In this document: piece by piece, positions 1 to 11,976 of the stretch
Layout: every line of letters begins with the position of its first letter
How positions within the stretch are numbered: the first letter of the stretch is position 1
Assembly: GCF_008831285.2 (NCBI RefSeq)
Contig: NC_045149.1
Span: 3,339,500-3,403,499 of the forward strand
From: Nymphaea colorata
Taxonomy: Eukaryota > Streptophyta > Magnoliopsida > Nymphaeales > Nymphaeaceae
Length of the DNA stretch: 64,000 nucleotides
Direction: 5' to 3'
Notes under the pieces: model-generated
The model's database searches: none
What the model saw: the letters and a program-made list of their open reading frames with translations, nothing else
Told to the model about the DNA's origin: nothing
Position numbers and translations under genes: made by a program

Positions 1-16
1 ATCTTCACTTGTTCAG

Positions 17-144
17 TTGCTTTTATGGATGCAATTAGCAGTTTGGGATTTGACTATATTGCTTTTGGACATTATGCTTCTGTGACTCACCCACCACCAC
101 ATTGCCAAGATGAACCTTCCAAACTTGAACTATCTACATGTATG
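17..144 (+). CDS. Single exon resembling tRNA-specific 2-thiouridylase (MnmA/TRMU), partial
   Basis: Reading from position 19, the frame gives AFMDAISSLGFDYIAFGHYA followed by a His-Pro-rich stretch and ELSTCM. This resembles the middle of the MnmA/TRMU family, which makes the 2-thio group on the wobble uridine of certain tRNAs, in mitochondria or plastids in plants. The exon sits between a plausible acceptor (AG at 15-16) and a strong donor (GTAAGA at 145-150). The family usually continues V-K-D-Q after this Met, so the boundary is sensible. The usual Ser before GHYA is Phe here. The catalytic cysteines lie outside this exon. No other exon was found in the window. It may be an exon of a gene extending left, or a pseudogene fragment. 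The family call is moderately sure; function is unsure. Confidence 0.55.
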
Positions 145-1698
145 GTAAGAACCATCATAACTCTTTGCTAACTAAAGGCTTGCTTTGCGTAGTTCCTCAC
201 ATGGATATTGAAGCTATTTAATACATAGTTTGCTAAATTATTTCAGAATTTTTGGTGATGGTTGTTCATAGATTGAATTGTGGGCAGTGCAAAAGTTATC
301 ATGTTGCTTACAAGTTTTACTATTTTTAGTTGCTTGCTGGAAGTTGATAGGTTTACAAATGTGCATAAAGCAATAATTTCTACAATTTAATGTAGCTGAC
401 CTTTCCCTTTCATGCTATTCAATTTGTAGCTTGAAAATTTGCACATATTTTGTTTGTCTATTACATTTTTTTTTTCTTTCATTCTTTTGGTAGTGTTTGC
501 TTGCTTTTCCTTTATTTTCTGGGACCCCTCAACATTTTGATTTAAAACTCAAGCATGTTTTACTGATTTGTTACATAAAAAACAGGTTTATCATGGTAAT
601 TTTTATCGAACAGTTTTTTCGAGCACGTAAATTTTAGTTTTTTTTTACACTATAGTGAAAAGTAGAACTTTCTATTTTACCATGTTTAGGATTTATATTC
701 AGCCAATGGAGTTTTTTTGTTTAGCATTCCTTTTCTTAATTTCAATTGATTCCTGTTTTTTCATTGCTTTTTTTTTATGGTCGTAGTTGATGTTAAAAAT
801 GTGTGTTACCTAGGAAGTACTATTGTTCGACTTCTCTTGCCCAAAAATTGCGGTCTTTTGAGACAATTTTTCTAAAAAATTGATTTAGGCATTTCCATCA
901 TATTATGTTTTCTGAACGTTGGCTGTACAATGCTTGTAGGAGACTAGATACACATAAATCATGCCCAACAATATTTTGAAGAAGTTCATATACATTGCAG
1001 ATCTTTGCACTCAACTTGCTGCTTATCTATATGGTGGGACTCCTCCAATTAATCCTTAGGTTAAGGAAATTTGATGCATAGCAATGCAGCCTTAGTGGGG
1101 GACTCATCTACAAGTCCATCTACCATATGCACCTGAGCACATGTTTTATATGGTGTGAGTCCTCCGAATAATCCTTAGGTTGACATTTGATGCATAGCAA
1201 TGTTGCCTCAGTGGGGGAATCATCAACAAGTCCATCTACCATCTGAACTTCTTGAGCACGACATCTTGAATGATTTTGAACCTCTAGGGTGGGTGCATAC
1301 CCAACCGAATGAGATCCCACACCAAATTAATTGACCATGCATCACAACTTTGTGAACTCCAAAAAGTTTCACAAGTCCAAATAACCATTTTGCCATTCAC
1401 CATGAGATTTCCAAATTGATTTTCAATGACCAACTTGCAACAGCAAAGGATCATTGTAGAGTAAAACAAACACTTTTTACATCAACATTGAATACCTAGA
1501 CTCAGAATGACTAGTGTTCAAGTTAGAAATTACTATTTTGCCCCCACATCCTAGCATTTCAACCTAAAAAGTAAGAATTTTCACTAAATTTTCAAGAATT
1601 GTCTAACATTTAAGCAATTAGACTATTTCTCAACTTTACATGACCCCAGAAGTTACCAGAGTAGCTCATTAGGGTTATCACAGTTTGAAGCCAACTCC
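145..1698. other. AT-rich non-coding stretch, no gene recognised
   Basis: T-rich sequence follows the MnmA-like donor site, with runs of T near 466-475 and 769-776. I looked for the next MnmA exon (expected to begin V-K-D-Q-T-Y) and did not find it. The only structured part is the tandem duplication at 1029-1259. The short open frames here have no recognisable family. Confidence 0.5.
1029..1259. repeat. Imperfect tandem duplication, two 112-bp copies
   Basis: Copy 1 (1029-1140) and copy 2 (1148-1259) both run from ATATGGTG through AATCCTTAGGTT, TTTGATGCATAGCAATG and AAGTCCATCTACCAT to GAGCAC. They differ by scattered substitutions and small indels. There is no coding frame. This is probably an old local duplication. 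Confidence 0.8.
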
Positions 1699-1703
1699 CT
1701 AAT

Positions 1704-4700
1704 TGTCACACCCCAACCTTTTGACCCTCAAACAAATTTTGTTTTTTTTATAAACATAAAGCATTGAGGTGCGACTACACAACAATTCAAAAAAAAATGG
1801 AGCTATGTCATTTGAAACCATGAGGCAAACTTTCATTTATATAACAATTTCAATTCATACAAAGTCACATCTATGTGTATGACAAAAATGCCCCAAACCA
1901 CAACTTTGATGCCTTACACAAATAAGACATCAAAAAGACCAAACCATGACGTGCCGGCACTACCAAAGACCCAAAACCTCCCAGTAGGATGTGAGTGAAG
2001 CCATCTGATCAACCTGCTGCCCCGGGTCCGCCAAAACCTGAAAAAGAAATAACTGAAGGCTAAGCCTTCGTAGTATCGCAACAAGCCAGGAAAATCTCAA
2101 ACCCTCTTAGATAGGGCTCAAATCTAAGAACAATCATAAAAACAATCTATCGTCATGTCGTGACAGGGCATAGGCACATCATTTGTCAAGAAAAGCCCTA
2201 ACATATACCATGACATGAAAGACCACTCAAGGGCCACAGAAACACAATCTCAATCACAAGTAAGGCATGCCTAAACATTTTATTTCAGTCATAACATTCA
2301 CACATGCCCATCAATCACATACATTCGTTCACATACATTTCATTCACATACATTCATTTTCATTAGCTTTAGGGAATTGACAGTTCTTATGGGTGCAAAC
2401 ACAAGCACGTGCACACCGCAGGCGGCCCATAGCAGAGAAACAACCCCCGTGGTGGCCCAGAACAGTATGGATCCATTCATCCGCTGCAACGGTAGAGCAC
2501 CCATCCATGGATGTGTGAATTCCAAGGAGAGTTACTCAGCCTTCCCTAGGACACCTAGGTTGGGAAGGCGGGAGCCCACCCTCCAAGCACAACACACAAC
2601 ACTACCCTGGGGCCTTACACCGCCTGCACTCCGAACAGGCGAGACCAGTGGCGAAAGCGGGACGTCTCTGAAACACAATGCCACAACCCACTGGCCTCTC
2701 GTTTCTTATTCTTTCATTATTATCATTATAACTGTGCAATCACAAAATGACCGGCTAGCTCATGAGGTTGGTTCACTTCACGAGTACAGCTACACTTCCA
2801 ATTGCCTCCCCACGAGGTCTACACATAACATTAATAGTCATAGCTAGCCATCATACAATACGGGTACAACTACCCTCCAATTCCAATCAATTGCATTATT
2901 GCCCACGGCAATACATATGCAACAATTCACAACATTCACATTCATAAAAATTCACATCTTATCAAACACATCAATTAGATCTTTCAAAGTTTGGCCAAAT
3001 CCCGGAGAGTAGTCTCGATCCGTGATGGCTCGTATCTGTCCTATGCAATTATCATTCTATGATGCTCTCTAATGCACAATCGGGGTCGAGGAGACACTCG
3101 ACTCGATACCCCACCTCGTTTGTCCTAATCAGTTGTCAATTCTAGCATGCACATGCAAATGCGTAACAGTTTTCAAAACAAGCTTCTAATAGCTTTCCAA
3201 AACAGAACTTGTCACATGACAAATCATTCACAATCACACACATCAATCACACCTTTCAAAACTTAGCCAAACCACGGAGAGTAGTCTCGATCCGTGATTG
3301 GCTCGTATCTGTCCTAGACAATTATCATTGTAGGATGCTTTCTAATGCATAATTGGGGTCGAGGAGATACTCGACTCGATACCCCACCTCATCTGTCCTA
3401 AGCAATTATCAATTTTAGCATGCACATGCAAATGCGTAACATTTTCAAAACATGCTTCTCATAGCCTTTCAAAACAAATCATATCATATATCAAACAATT
3501 TGCATGCATACACACATTCATTCACAAAACAATCCATCAATCACATCACAATCATAGGATCCCACGATCCTAGGAACACACATTCACACAATTGCCCAGG
3601 CAGGGATTTGCCTGGAATGCCACCATACCTGTCGCGCATCCACTAAACACCTTCAACTACGACCCACATTGCTCAAGGCCTACTTGACGTGCCCGGTGTA
3701 CCTGCAAACATAACAAAATGGTAAGTTCTCTACTCGTTTCGCTTACAATCGATACAAATATGAAAATACCGTCATTGAGGCATGTCTTCGCCTAAAATGG
3801 GTGTCGACCCACAAAACCCTCCAAAAAGGGTCTCTACCCAACCCACGAGGTTGCCGCCAACTATTAGAACTCAAAACTTGTATTCGACTTATCACATGTA
3901 CGATTCTCACTTGTTTTCCTTAGTTGACGTGTCTTTCCCACCATAAGATTCTCAACATACAATGTATATGCACCTCAATAGAAGCATATTTCCCCAAGCT
4001 CACCAAAACAATTCTAACTTTCTCCACAACAATACAATCTGTACCATGCTTCCTAATTGCTTCGAAAATCAACCCATCACGCTTGTAAGTCATTGTAGAC
4101 ATGAATAATCGTTCCTCCACATGAGTCCTAGACCTTCCCCAAAATAGTAACGTCGTTAACAAGCATCCTAATTCATCAAATCTTAAATCTAGCATGCTCC
4201 ATTAATAATTATACATGCTCCAACAACAAATATACAACAATCTAGGCTTGATTAGGCCTTGCTCACCCCAATTTAAGAGTCTGAACTGCTGCAGTCCTTC
4301 CGGCAGCCACCTCACAAGTTCGAGAGGTCCTCAAACGGCTAAAATCCCTCAATGCCACCACCACCAACGCATTCTAGCCGCTGTTATGAGGGGGAAGAAC
4401 ACATCCCCAAGCTGAAATCCGATCAAACAACGATAAGAGAATCAAAATGGACGAAAAGGAGGTTTAAGATAGAGGTGTTTGTCGTTAGAAGAGGCCCATA
4501 GTAATTGTAAAAGGGGCTGTGAGAGAGGGAAAAGCGTGGTCAGAGGGTGCTGACGGAGAGGGGAGAGTGCAGGCAGAGAGAGAGAGTGCAAGGATGTGTG
4601 GGAGGAAGAGGGCATGCATAGAGAGAGGGCGAGCAAAGAGGGTTCGGACAAAAGGGGAGAGGCTCGAGCAGAGAGCATGGACAGAGAGAGAGTGCGGTTG

Positions 4701-4987
4701 AGAGAGCTGGCAGAAAAGGGAAACAACACGGGATGGAGAGGAAGAGACAGAGAGAGAGACCGATGGCTCACCTGAGCGTCGTCGCCGCCGCCGTCCACTT
4801 CCATCGCCGCTGCACCGACCTTTGTTTTCCTCTTCTCTGCGTTGTGGTCATAGCAAAGGGAGAGACGAAGAGGGGAAACGAGGGAAAGACGAGGGAGAAG
4901 AGGGCGACGTCGGGCTCCCACGCTACTGGATTCGGGTCCGGGTCTGGACCCGATCCGGCCCACCTACAAAACGAGTCCAGCGTTACA
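1704..4987 (-). repeat. Chromovirus LTR (3' LTR in element orientation)
   Basis: This LTR is 3,284 bp, starts TGTCACACC and ends TTACA on the + strand. It holds a 272-bp internal tandem repeat (2966-3490) and a GA-rich tract (4515-4770) that opens long frames on both strands. Compared with its partner, it keeps about 50 bp near 3625-3685 that the other LTR lacks. Confidence 0.92.
2966..3490. repeat. 272-bp tandem repeat inside the chromovirus LTR
   Basis: Two copies start with ACACATCAAT at 2966 and 3238. Each contains the core GAGAGTAGTCTCGATCCGTG, then GGGGTCGAGGAGA, CTCGACTCGATACCCCACCTC and AGCATGCACATGCAAATGCG. The same pair recurs in the other LTR at 9991 and 10263 with the same 272-bp spacing, so the duplication predates the insertion. 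Confidence 0.85.
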
Positions 4988-5000
4988 TCCTACCCTCCTT
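4988..5000 (-). other. Polypurine tract of the chromovirus
   Basis: Read on the minus strand, a purine-rich stretch (AAGGAGGGTAGGA) directly abuts the 3' LTR. This is where plus-strand DNA priming is expected in LTR retroelements. Confidence 0.65.
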
Positions 5001-5044
5001 AAAAGAAATTTCGTCCTCAAAATTTAGATCATACCTCAATGCGA

Positions 5045-6480
5045 GAACAAGTGTGGATACTTCTCTCGCATATACTCCTTGAGTTCCCATGTGCTCTCTT
5101 TCAACCCATGGTGTTGTCATTCCACTTTCACTAAAGGAATTCTCTTCATGCGAAACACTTGCGTTCTTTGATCCATAATTCTAATGGGTTTTTCTTCTAG
5201 TGTCAAATCGTCTTTCACCTGAATACCTTGAAAATCAATCACATGTGTCGGATCTGGTACATATTTTCGAAGTATGGAAACATGGAAAACATCATGAACA
5301 TGACTCAAGTCAGGTGGTAGTGTCAATCTGTACGCCACCTCTCTAATCTTCTCTAATATCTCAAAAGGTCTGATGAACCTCGGGCTCAACTTTTCCTTAA
5401 TACCAAATCGAAAAACACCTTTAGTAGGTGAAATTTTTCTGAACACATGATCAGCCACCTCAAAAGCCAACTCTCTGCATCGAATGTCGGCATAGATTTT
5501 TTGTCTACTCTGAGTAGTTAACAACTTCTTCCTTATTAATTGTACTTGGTCGGTGTAACATTGCAATACAAAAAGGTTCTTGATCTTATCATCATCCAAT
5601 TTGGTCCAACAAGCTGGCGATTTGCATGGCCTTCCATACAAGGCCTCAAAAAGTGTCATCTCGATACTAGAGTGGTAATTGTTATTATATGCAAACTCTG
5701 CCAATTCAACATGTTTATCTCATTCTCCTTTCCACTCTAAGACACATGCACGTAACATGTCCTCTAAGGTTTGAATGGTTCTCTTAGATTGCCCATCAGT
5801 TTGGGGGTAGAACGTTGTGCTTAGCTTAAGCTTAGTACTCCATGTCCTTTGTAATTTCCCCCAAAACCTAGAGGTAAAACGTAGATTTCAAACCGTAATG
5901 ATAGACTTTGGCACTCCCTACAATCTCACTATCTCGCCAATATATAACGCTGCGAGACTTTCTAAGGACTGACTGATTCTTATTGGCAGAAAATGAGCGG
6001 ACTTCGTAAGTCGATCAACAATGGCATCATGTTGTATTCTAGTGTGAGGCAAACCAACCACAAGACCCATCGAATGTCTTCCCATTTCCACACTGGGATA
6101 TCAATTCTTTGCAACAAGCCTCCTGGCCATTGATGTTCTGCTTTGACCCACTGGCAAACTAAGCATTTTGTTACATATTCTGTAATTTCACGTTTCATTT
6201 CAGGCCACCAAAAATTCTTTCTCATATCTTGAAACATCTTTGTACTGCCAGGGTGTATAGAAAACTTAGATTTGTGAGCTTCATTAATCAACTGACGCTT
6301 CACTCCTTCATCTATAGGGACCCACATTCTGTGTCGAAACCGTAATGAACTATCTTCATATTGATACCAGGAAGAATTTGCCTTCTTGCTTTCTTCCATG
6401 TTCATAGCAAAATCTAGATCTTCCTTTTGCTTCAATATAAGCTCTTCCATCGAAGGATGTCGTATCACTGCAGTCATCGT
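5045..6480 (-). pseudogene. Chromovirus integrase with C-terminal chromodomain, broken
   Basis: Between 6477 and 5980 the minus strand encodes the zinc-binding HHCC region (H-P-G-S-T-K-M then C-L-V-C-Q) preceded by a W-V-P motif. Between 5704 and 5117 it encodes the end of the catalytic core (MAEFAYNNNYHSS, ALYGRPC) and the GPF-like C-terminal region (FIRPFEILEKI, HDVFHVSILRKY). The chromodomain follows (VKVE then QHHGLKESTWELKEYMREKY). The conserved Trp codon in it is the stop TGA at 5117-5119. The central DDE core is interrupted between about 5705 and 5980. Chromodomains in this lineage are thought to steer integration to marked chromatin. The product cannot be functional. Confidence 0.88.
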
Positions 6481-6510
6481 TGTTTTGTTCTCGTCACCAA
6501 GGTGAGGCTG

Positions 6511-8165
6511 TCAAGCTATCATACCTTGCAACAATGTCCAAGAACGAGTCAACATACTGCACATTGTTGCCTTAGCATGTCTGCTCGAAGCATCAACCAC
6601 TACATTCACTTTTCCTAGATGATATGATATCTTGAAATTATAATCTCTTACGTATTCAATCCATCTTCTTTGCCTCAAGTTGAGATCCTTTTGAGAGAAT
6701 ATATACTTCAATGATTTGTGGTTTGTAAATACCTCAAAAATTGCACCATAGAGATAGTATCTCCACATCTGCAATGCGAATACAACCACTCCCAACTCCA
6801 AATCATGAGTGAGATAGTGTTGCTCATGTACCTTCAACTGTCACGATGCATAAGCCACTACACGGCCATGTTGCATCAATACACATCCATAACCGATTCC
6901 CAATGCCTCGGTGTACACCACAAATCCTGACCCGACGGAAGCGTCAGAACAGGGGCGGTGGTAAGCTTGTCCTTCCAAGATTGGAAACTCTTTTCGCACT
7001 CTTCATTTCAAACAAACTTCACTCCTTTTCTTAATAGCTTAGTCATGGGTGTAGCTATTTTCGAAAAGTCTTGAATAAACCTGCAATGATATCCAGTCAA
7101 TCCCAAAAAGCTTCTAACCTCAGTTGCATTGCACGACGTATTCCAGCCTTGTATAGCCGACACCTTCGCCGGATCAACGAAAATTCCATTATTTGAGATC
7201 ACATGACCAAGAAAGTTCACTTTCTCTAGCTAGAATTCACATTTTGAGTATTTGGCATATAACTTGTGCTTGCGCAAAAAAAAACTCAACACACTCTTCA
7301 AGTGATCTCGGTGCTTTGCCTCACTATCTGAGTACACCAAAATATCATCCACAAAAACAATCACAAACTAATCCAAGTAGTCTTGGAAAACTCAATTCAT
7401 GAGGTCCATAAACGCAAAGGGAGCATTGGTCAACCCAAAAGGCATGACCCTGAATTCATAGTAACCACATCTAGTTCGAAAAACAGTCATAAAAACATCT
7501 TCCTCCCGCATCAAGAGTTGATAATAATCTGTCCTCATATTGATCTTGGAGAATACCTTTTGCATTCTTAAGTTGATCAATCAAACAAGTCTTCAATCCT
7601 AGGAAGCAGATACTTATTGTTGATGTGACTTGATTCAACATGCGGTAATCTATACACATGCGCATTGTCTCATCCTCCTTCTTAACAAATAACACGGGCG
7701 ATCCCCAAAGTGACACACTTGGTCGAATGAAGCTCTTATCTAACAGCTCATGCAATTGCTTTTTCGATTCTTCTAATTCTGTCGGTGTCATTCGATATGG
7801 TGCCTTAGAAATAGGAGTTGTCTTTGGTAACAACTCTATCTTGAATTCCACTTCTCGTGTTGGAGGCAAACTTGACAGTGCCTCAGGAAACACATCGGAG
7901 TACTCACTCACAACGGCAACATCATGTAACCTCATCGGTTCAGTTTCATTGGCTAACATATTGTCCAAGAAAGCAACACTTCCATTTTCTATCAAACGTT
8001 TGGCCTTCAATGCAGACACCACTATCTTATCAGTTCGACTAGCTTTTCGTGCTTGGAAATCTACTGGTTTCATCTCATTTGTCCACAATCGTATCTGCTT
8101 CTCTCTGCAATCTATAGTGGCACAATGTGTGCTAAGTTAATCCATGCCCAAAATAACATCAAGCT
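6511..8165 (-). pseudogene. Chromovirus protease end, reverse transcriptase and RNase H, broken
   Basis: In minus-strand order: the C-terminal end of protease (an ILGMD motif followed by an in-frame stop) near 8090-8165; the linker with YSDVFPE; the RT N-terminal part (PYRMTPTELEE, WGSPVLFVKKED, MCIDYRMLN) to about 7640; a frame change near 7580; RT fingers and palm ([12 protein letters not shown]) and the active-site box FVDD near 7345-7356; FLGHVIS and [12 protein letters not shown] (7008-7220); then RNase H ([23 protein letters not shown]). Stops and shifts occur at several points. The domain order PR-RT-RH-IN is that of Ty3/gypsy. Confidence 0.88.
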
Positions 8166-8214
8166 CACTAAAACTTATGAATTATCAACTGTGTACGTAA
8201 GTGAAATAGGTGGG

Positions 8215-8372
8215 TCTCCACGTCCACCGTTCGGCATAACCTTTCAACAAATACGAACTATAGTTAACTTTGTCACATTCTGGCATCTTAACGAGCTCAA
8301 AGATGCGTTCACCCTCTTCAATCTATTCCTCTGCCTTGATAGGGTTTGAGCACCCATACAAGTTTAGGCGTA
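8215..8372 (-). pseudogene. Chromovirus gag fragment
   Basis: The minus strand reads a gag capsid-like segment with PIKAEE, an in-frame TAG, then IEEGERIFELVKMPECDKV and SSYLLKGYAERW. This matches the N-terminal capsid region of chromovirus gag (pattern ..A..W...IE.IF......EKV..A...L.G.A..WW). About 50 bp further on, the sequence is already the end of protease. The rest of gag, the zinc knuckle and the protease active site are therefore deleted. Confidence 0.65.
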
Positions 8373-8710
8373 TTGTTGCCCTGACGTGCTCTCGTCCAAT
8401 AGGGTATGTCCATCAGAATGGGCCAAACTAAGCTCTCTTTGTGCCTCTGTAGCCGACCCAACTCGCTTCTTAACCCCACATGGGTACTCCATCTGTACAA
8501 ACAAGAATCTTTGACTGATCTTTCAAGTCAACTCACTGAAGTGCATCAGCACAAAGTTTCAAAACATCAATCACTCAAAACAACAATCACCTTCTGTACA
8601 TATACCTTACTAAAAGATCAAAATTACAATAGAAGTTCAATCAAGTAAACGCGTACCTGGACAACACGGCTTCACAGATAGGCCTTAACTCATATCTATA
8701 GTGGGGTTTG

Positions 8711-8727
8711 CCAAAGCTCTGATACCA
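8711..8727 (-). other. Chromovirus primer-binding site (initiator tRNA-Met)
   Basis: On the minus strand the sequence TGGTATCAGAGCTTTGG begins four bases after the 5' LTR. Its first 12 bases match the complement of the 3' end of plant initiator tRNA-Met. Confidence 0.88.
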
Positions 8728-8731
8728 AAAC

Positions 8732-11700
8732 TGTCACACCCCAACCTTTTGGCCCTCAAACAAATTTTGTTTTTTTATAAATATAAAGCATTGAGGTGCA
8801 ACTACACAACAATTCAAAAAAAGATGGAGCTATGTCATTTGAAACCATGAGGCAAACTTTCATTTATGTAACAATTTCAATTCATACAAAGTCACATCTA
8901 TGTGTATGACAAAAATGCCCCAAACCACAACTTCGATGCCTAACACAAATAAGACATCAAAAAGACCAAACCATGATGCACCGGCACTACCAAAGACCCA
9001 AAACCTCTCCAGTAGGATGTGAGTGAAGTCATCTGATCAACCTGTTGCCCCAGGTCCACCAAAACCTGAAAAAGAAATAGCTGAAGGCCTAGCCTTCGCA
9101 GTATGGCAACAAGCCAGGAAAATCTCAAACCCTCTTAGGTAGGGCTCAAATCTGAGAACAATCATAAAAACAATCTATCGTCATGTCGTGATAGGGCATA
9201 GGCACATCAATTGTCAAGAAAACCCCTAACATATACCACGGCATGAAAAACCACTCAAGGGCCACAGAAACACAATCTCAATCACATGCAAGGCATGCTT
9301 AAACATTTTATTTTAGTCATAGCATTCACATGCCCATCAATCACATACATTCGTTCACACACATTTTATTCACATACATTCATTTTCATTAGCTTTAGCG
9401 AATTGAGAGTTCCTGTGGGTGCAAACACAGGCACGTGCACACCGCGGGTGGCCCATAACCGAGAGACAACCCCCGTAGTGGCCAAAACAGTATGGATCAA
9501 TTCATCCGCTGTAGCGGTAGAGCACTCATCCATGGATGTGTGAATTTCAAGGAGAGATACTCAGCCTTCCCTAGGACACCCAGGTTGGGAAGGCGGGAGC
9601 CCACGCTCCAAGCACAACACACAACAGTACCCTGGGGCCCTGCATCGCCTGCGCTCCGAATAGGCGAGACCAGTGGCGAAAGCAGGACGTCTCTCAAACA
9701 CAATGCCACAACCCACTGGCCTCTCATTTCTTATTCTTTCATTATTATCATTATAATTGCTCAATTACAAAATGACCGGCTAGCTCATGAGGTTGGTTCA
9801 CTTCACGAGTGCACCTACACTTTCAATTGCCTCCCCACGAGGTCTACACATAACATTAATAGTTATAGCTAGCCATCATACAATACGGGTACAACTACCC
9901 TCCAATTCCAATCAATTGCATTATTGCCCACGGCAATACATATGCAACAATTCACAACATTCACATTCATAAAAATTCACATCTTATCAAACACATCAAT
10001 TAGATCTTTCAAAGCTTGGCCAAATCCCGAAGAGTAGTCTCGATCCGTGATGGCTCGTATCTGTCCTATGCAATTATCATTCTATGATGCTCTCTAATGC
10101 ATAATCGGGGTCGAGGAGACACTCGACTCGATACCTCACCTCGTCTGTCCTAATCAGTTGTCAATTCTAGCATGCACATGCAAATGCGTAACAGTTTTCA
10201 AAACAAGCTTCTAATAGCTTTTCAAAACAGAACTTGTCACATGACAAATCATTCACAATCACACACATCAATCACACCTTTCAAAACTTAGCCAAACCAC
10301 GGAGAGTAGTCTCGATCCGTGATTGGCTCGTATCTGTCCTAGACAATTATCATTCTAGGATGCTTTCTAATGTATAATTGGGGTCGAGGAGATACTCGAC
10401 TCGATACCCCACCTCATCTGTCCTAAGCAGTTATCAATTTTAGCATGCACATGCAAATGCGTAACATTTTCAAAACATGCTTCTCATAGCCTTTCAAAAC
10501 AAATCATATCATATATCAAACAATTTGCATATCAAACAATTTGCATGCATACACACATTCATTCACAAAATAATCCATCAATCACATCACAATCCTAGGA
10601 TCCCACGATCCTAAGAACACACATTAACACAATTGCCCATGCAGGGATTTGCCTGGAATGCTGCCAAGGCCTTGACGTGCCTGGTGTACCTGCAAACATA
10701 ACAAAATGATAAGTTCTCTACTTGTTTCGCTTACAATCGATACAAATCTGAAAATACCGTCATCGAGGCCTGTCTTCGCCTCAAATGGGTGTCGACCCAC
10801 AAAACCCTCCAAAAAGGGTCTCTACCCAACCCACGAGGTTGCCGCCAACGATCAGAACTCAAAACTTATATTCGACTTATCACATGTACGATTCTCTCTA
10901 TTTTTCCTTAGTTGAGGTGTCTTCCCCACCATAAGATTCTCAACATACAACGTATAAGCACCTCAATAGAAGCATATTTCCCTAAGCTCACCAAAACGAT
11001 TCTAACTTTCTCCACAACAATACAATCTGTACCATGCTTCTTAATTGCTTCGAAAATCAACCCATCATGCTTATAAGATCATTGTAGATATGGATCATCG
11101 TTCCTCCACATGAGTCCTAAACCTTCCCCAAAATAGTAACGTCGTTAACAAGCATCCTAATTCATCAAATCTTAAATCTAGCATGCTTCATTAGTAATTA
11201 TACATGCTCCAACAACAAATATACAACAATCTATGCTCGATTAGGCCTTGCTCACCTCAATTTAAGAGTCTGAACTGCTGCAGTCCTTCCGGCAGCCACC
11301 TCACAAGTTCGAGAGGTCCTCAAATGGCTAAAATCCCTCAATGCCGCCACCACCAACGCATTCTAGCCGCTGTTATGAGGGGGAAGAACACATCACCAAG
11401 CTGAAATCCGATCAAATAACGATAAGAGAATCAAAATCGACGAAAAGGAGGTTTAAGAGAGAGGTGTTTGTCGTTAGAAGAGGCCCATAGTAGTTGTAAA
11501 AGGGGCTGTGAGAGAGGGAAAAGCGTGGTCAGAGGGTACTGACGGAGAGGGGAGAGTGCAGGCAGAGAGAGAGAGTGCAAGGATGCGTGGGAGGAAGAGG
11601 GCGTGCATAGAGAGAGAGCGAGCAAAGAGGGTTCGGACAAAAGGGGAGAGGCTCGAGCAGAGAGCATGGACAGAGAGAGAGTGCGGGAGAGAGAGCTGGC

Positions 11701-11976
11701 AGAAAAGGGAAACAACACGGAAGGGAGAGGAAGAGACAGAGAGAGAGACCGATGGCTCACCTGAGCACCGCCGCCGCCGCCGTCCACTTCCGTTGCCGCT
11801 GCACCGACCTCCGTTTTCCTCTTCTCTGCGTTGTGGTCATAGCAAAGGGAGAGATGAAGAGGGGAAACGAGGGAAAGACGAGGGAGAAGAGGGCGACGTC
11901 GGGCTCCCATGCTACTGGATTCGGGTTCGGGTCTGGACCCGATCCGGCCCACCTACAAAACGAGTCGAGCGTTACA
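8732..11976 (-). repeat. Chromovirus LTR (5' LTR in element orientation)
   Basis: This LTR is 3,245 bp and collinear with 1704-4987. It lacks about 50 bp after 10660 and has a small extra duplication (CAAACAATTTGCATAT) near 10518-10548. It carries the same 272-bp internal repeat at 9991 and 10263. Confidence 0.92.

Larger units (their letters stand above)
1704..11976 (-). mobile_element. Ty3/gypsy chromovirus (Tekay/Del-like), internally deleted
   Basis: The element is 10,273 bp with two long direct LTRs (1704-4987 and 8732-11976), both running TGTCACACCCC...GCGTTACA. The 5-bp duplication CTAAT flanks it at 1699-1703 and 11977-11981, so it is one complete insertion. A PBS for initiator tRNA-Met next to the right LTR, read on the minus strand, and pol frames on the minus strand fix the orientation. 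Long LTRs, Met PBS and an integrase ending in a chromodomain point to the Tekay/Del lineage of chromoviruses. The internal region is only 3.7 kb because the end of gag and the start of protease are missing. Pol carries frameshifts and stops, so it is not autonomous. The LTR starts differ by roughly 3 to 4 percent by eye, so it is not recent. It ends about 1.5 kb upstream of ETFB. Confidence 0.93.

Noticed and set aside
2966-3490. CRISPR-like or satellite array
   Set aside because: Only two copies of a 272-bp unit without spacer structure, inside an LTR. The source is a plant.
4442-4963. 173-codon minus-strand frame, repeated at 11431-11952
   Set aside because: It lies in the GA-rich part of both chromovirus LTRs, is low-complexity Ser/Leu/Pro, overlaps plus-strand frames of equal length and has no domain. 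It is a composition effect.
5117-8088. Endogenous plant pararetrovirus
   Set aside because: RT and RNase H alone could suggest one, but an integrase, chromodomain, LTRs, PBS and target duplication are present and no movement or coat protein motif was seen. It is Ty3/gypsy.
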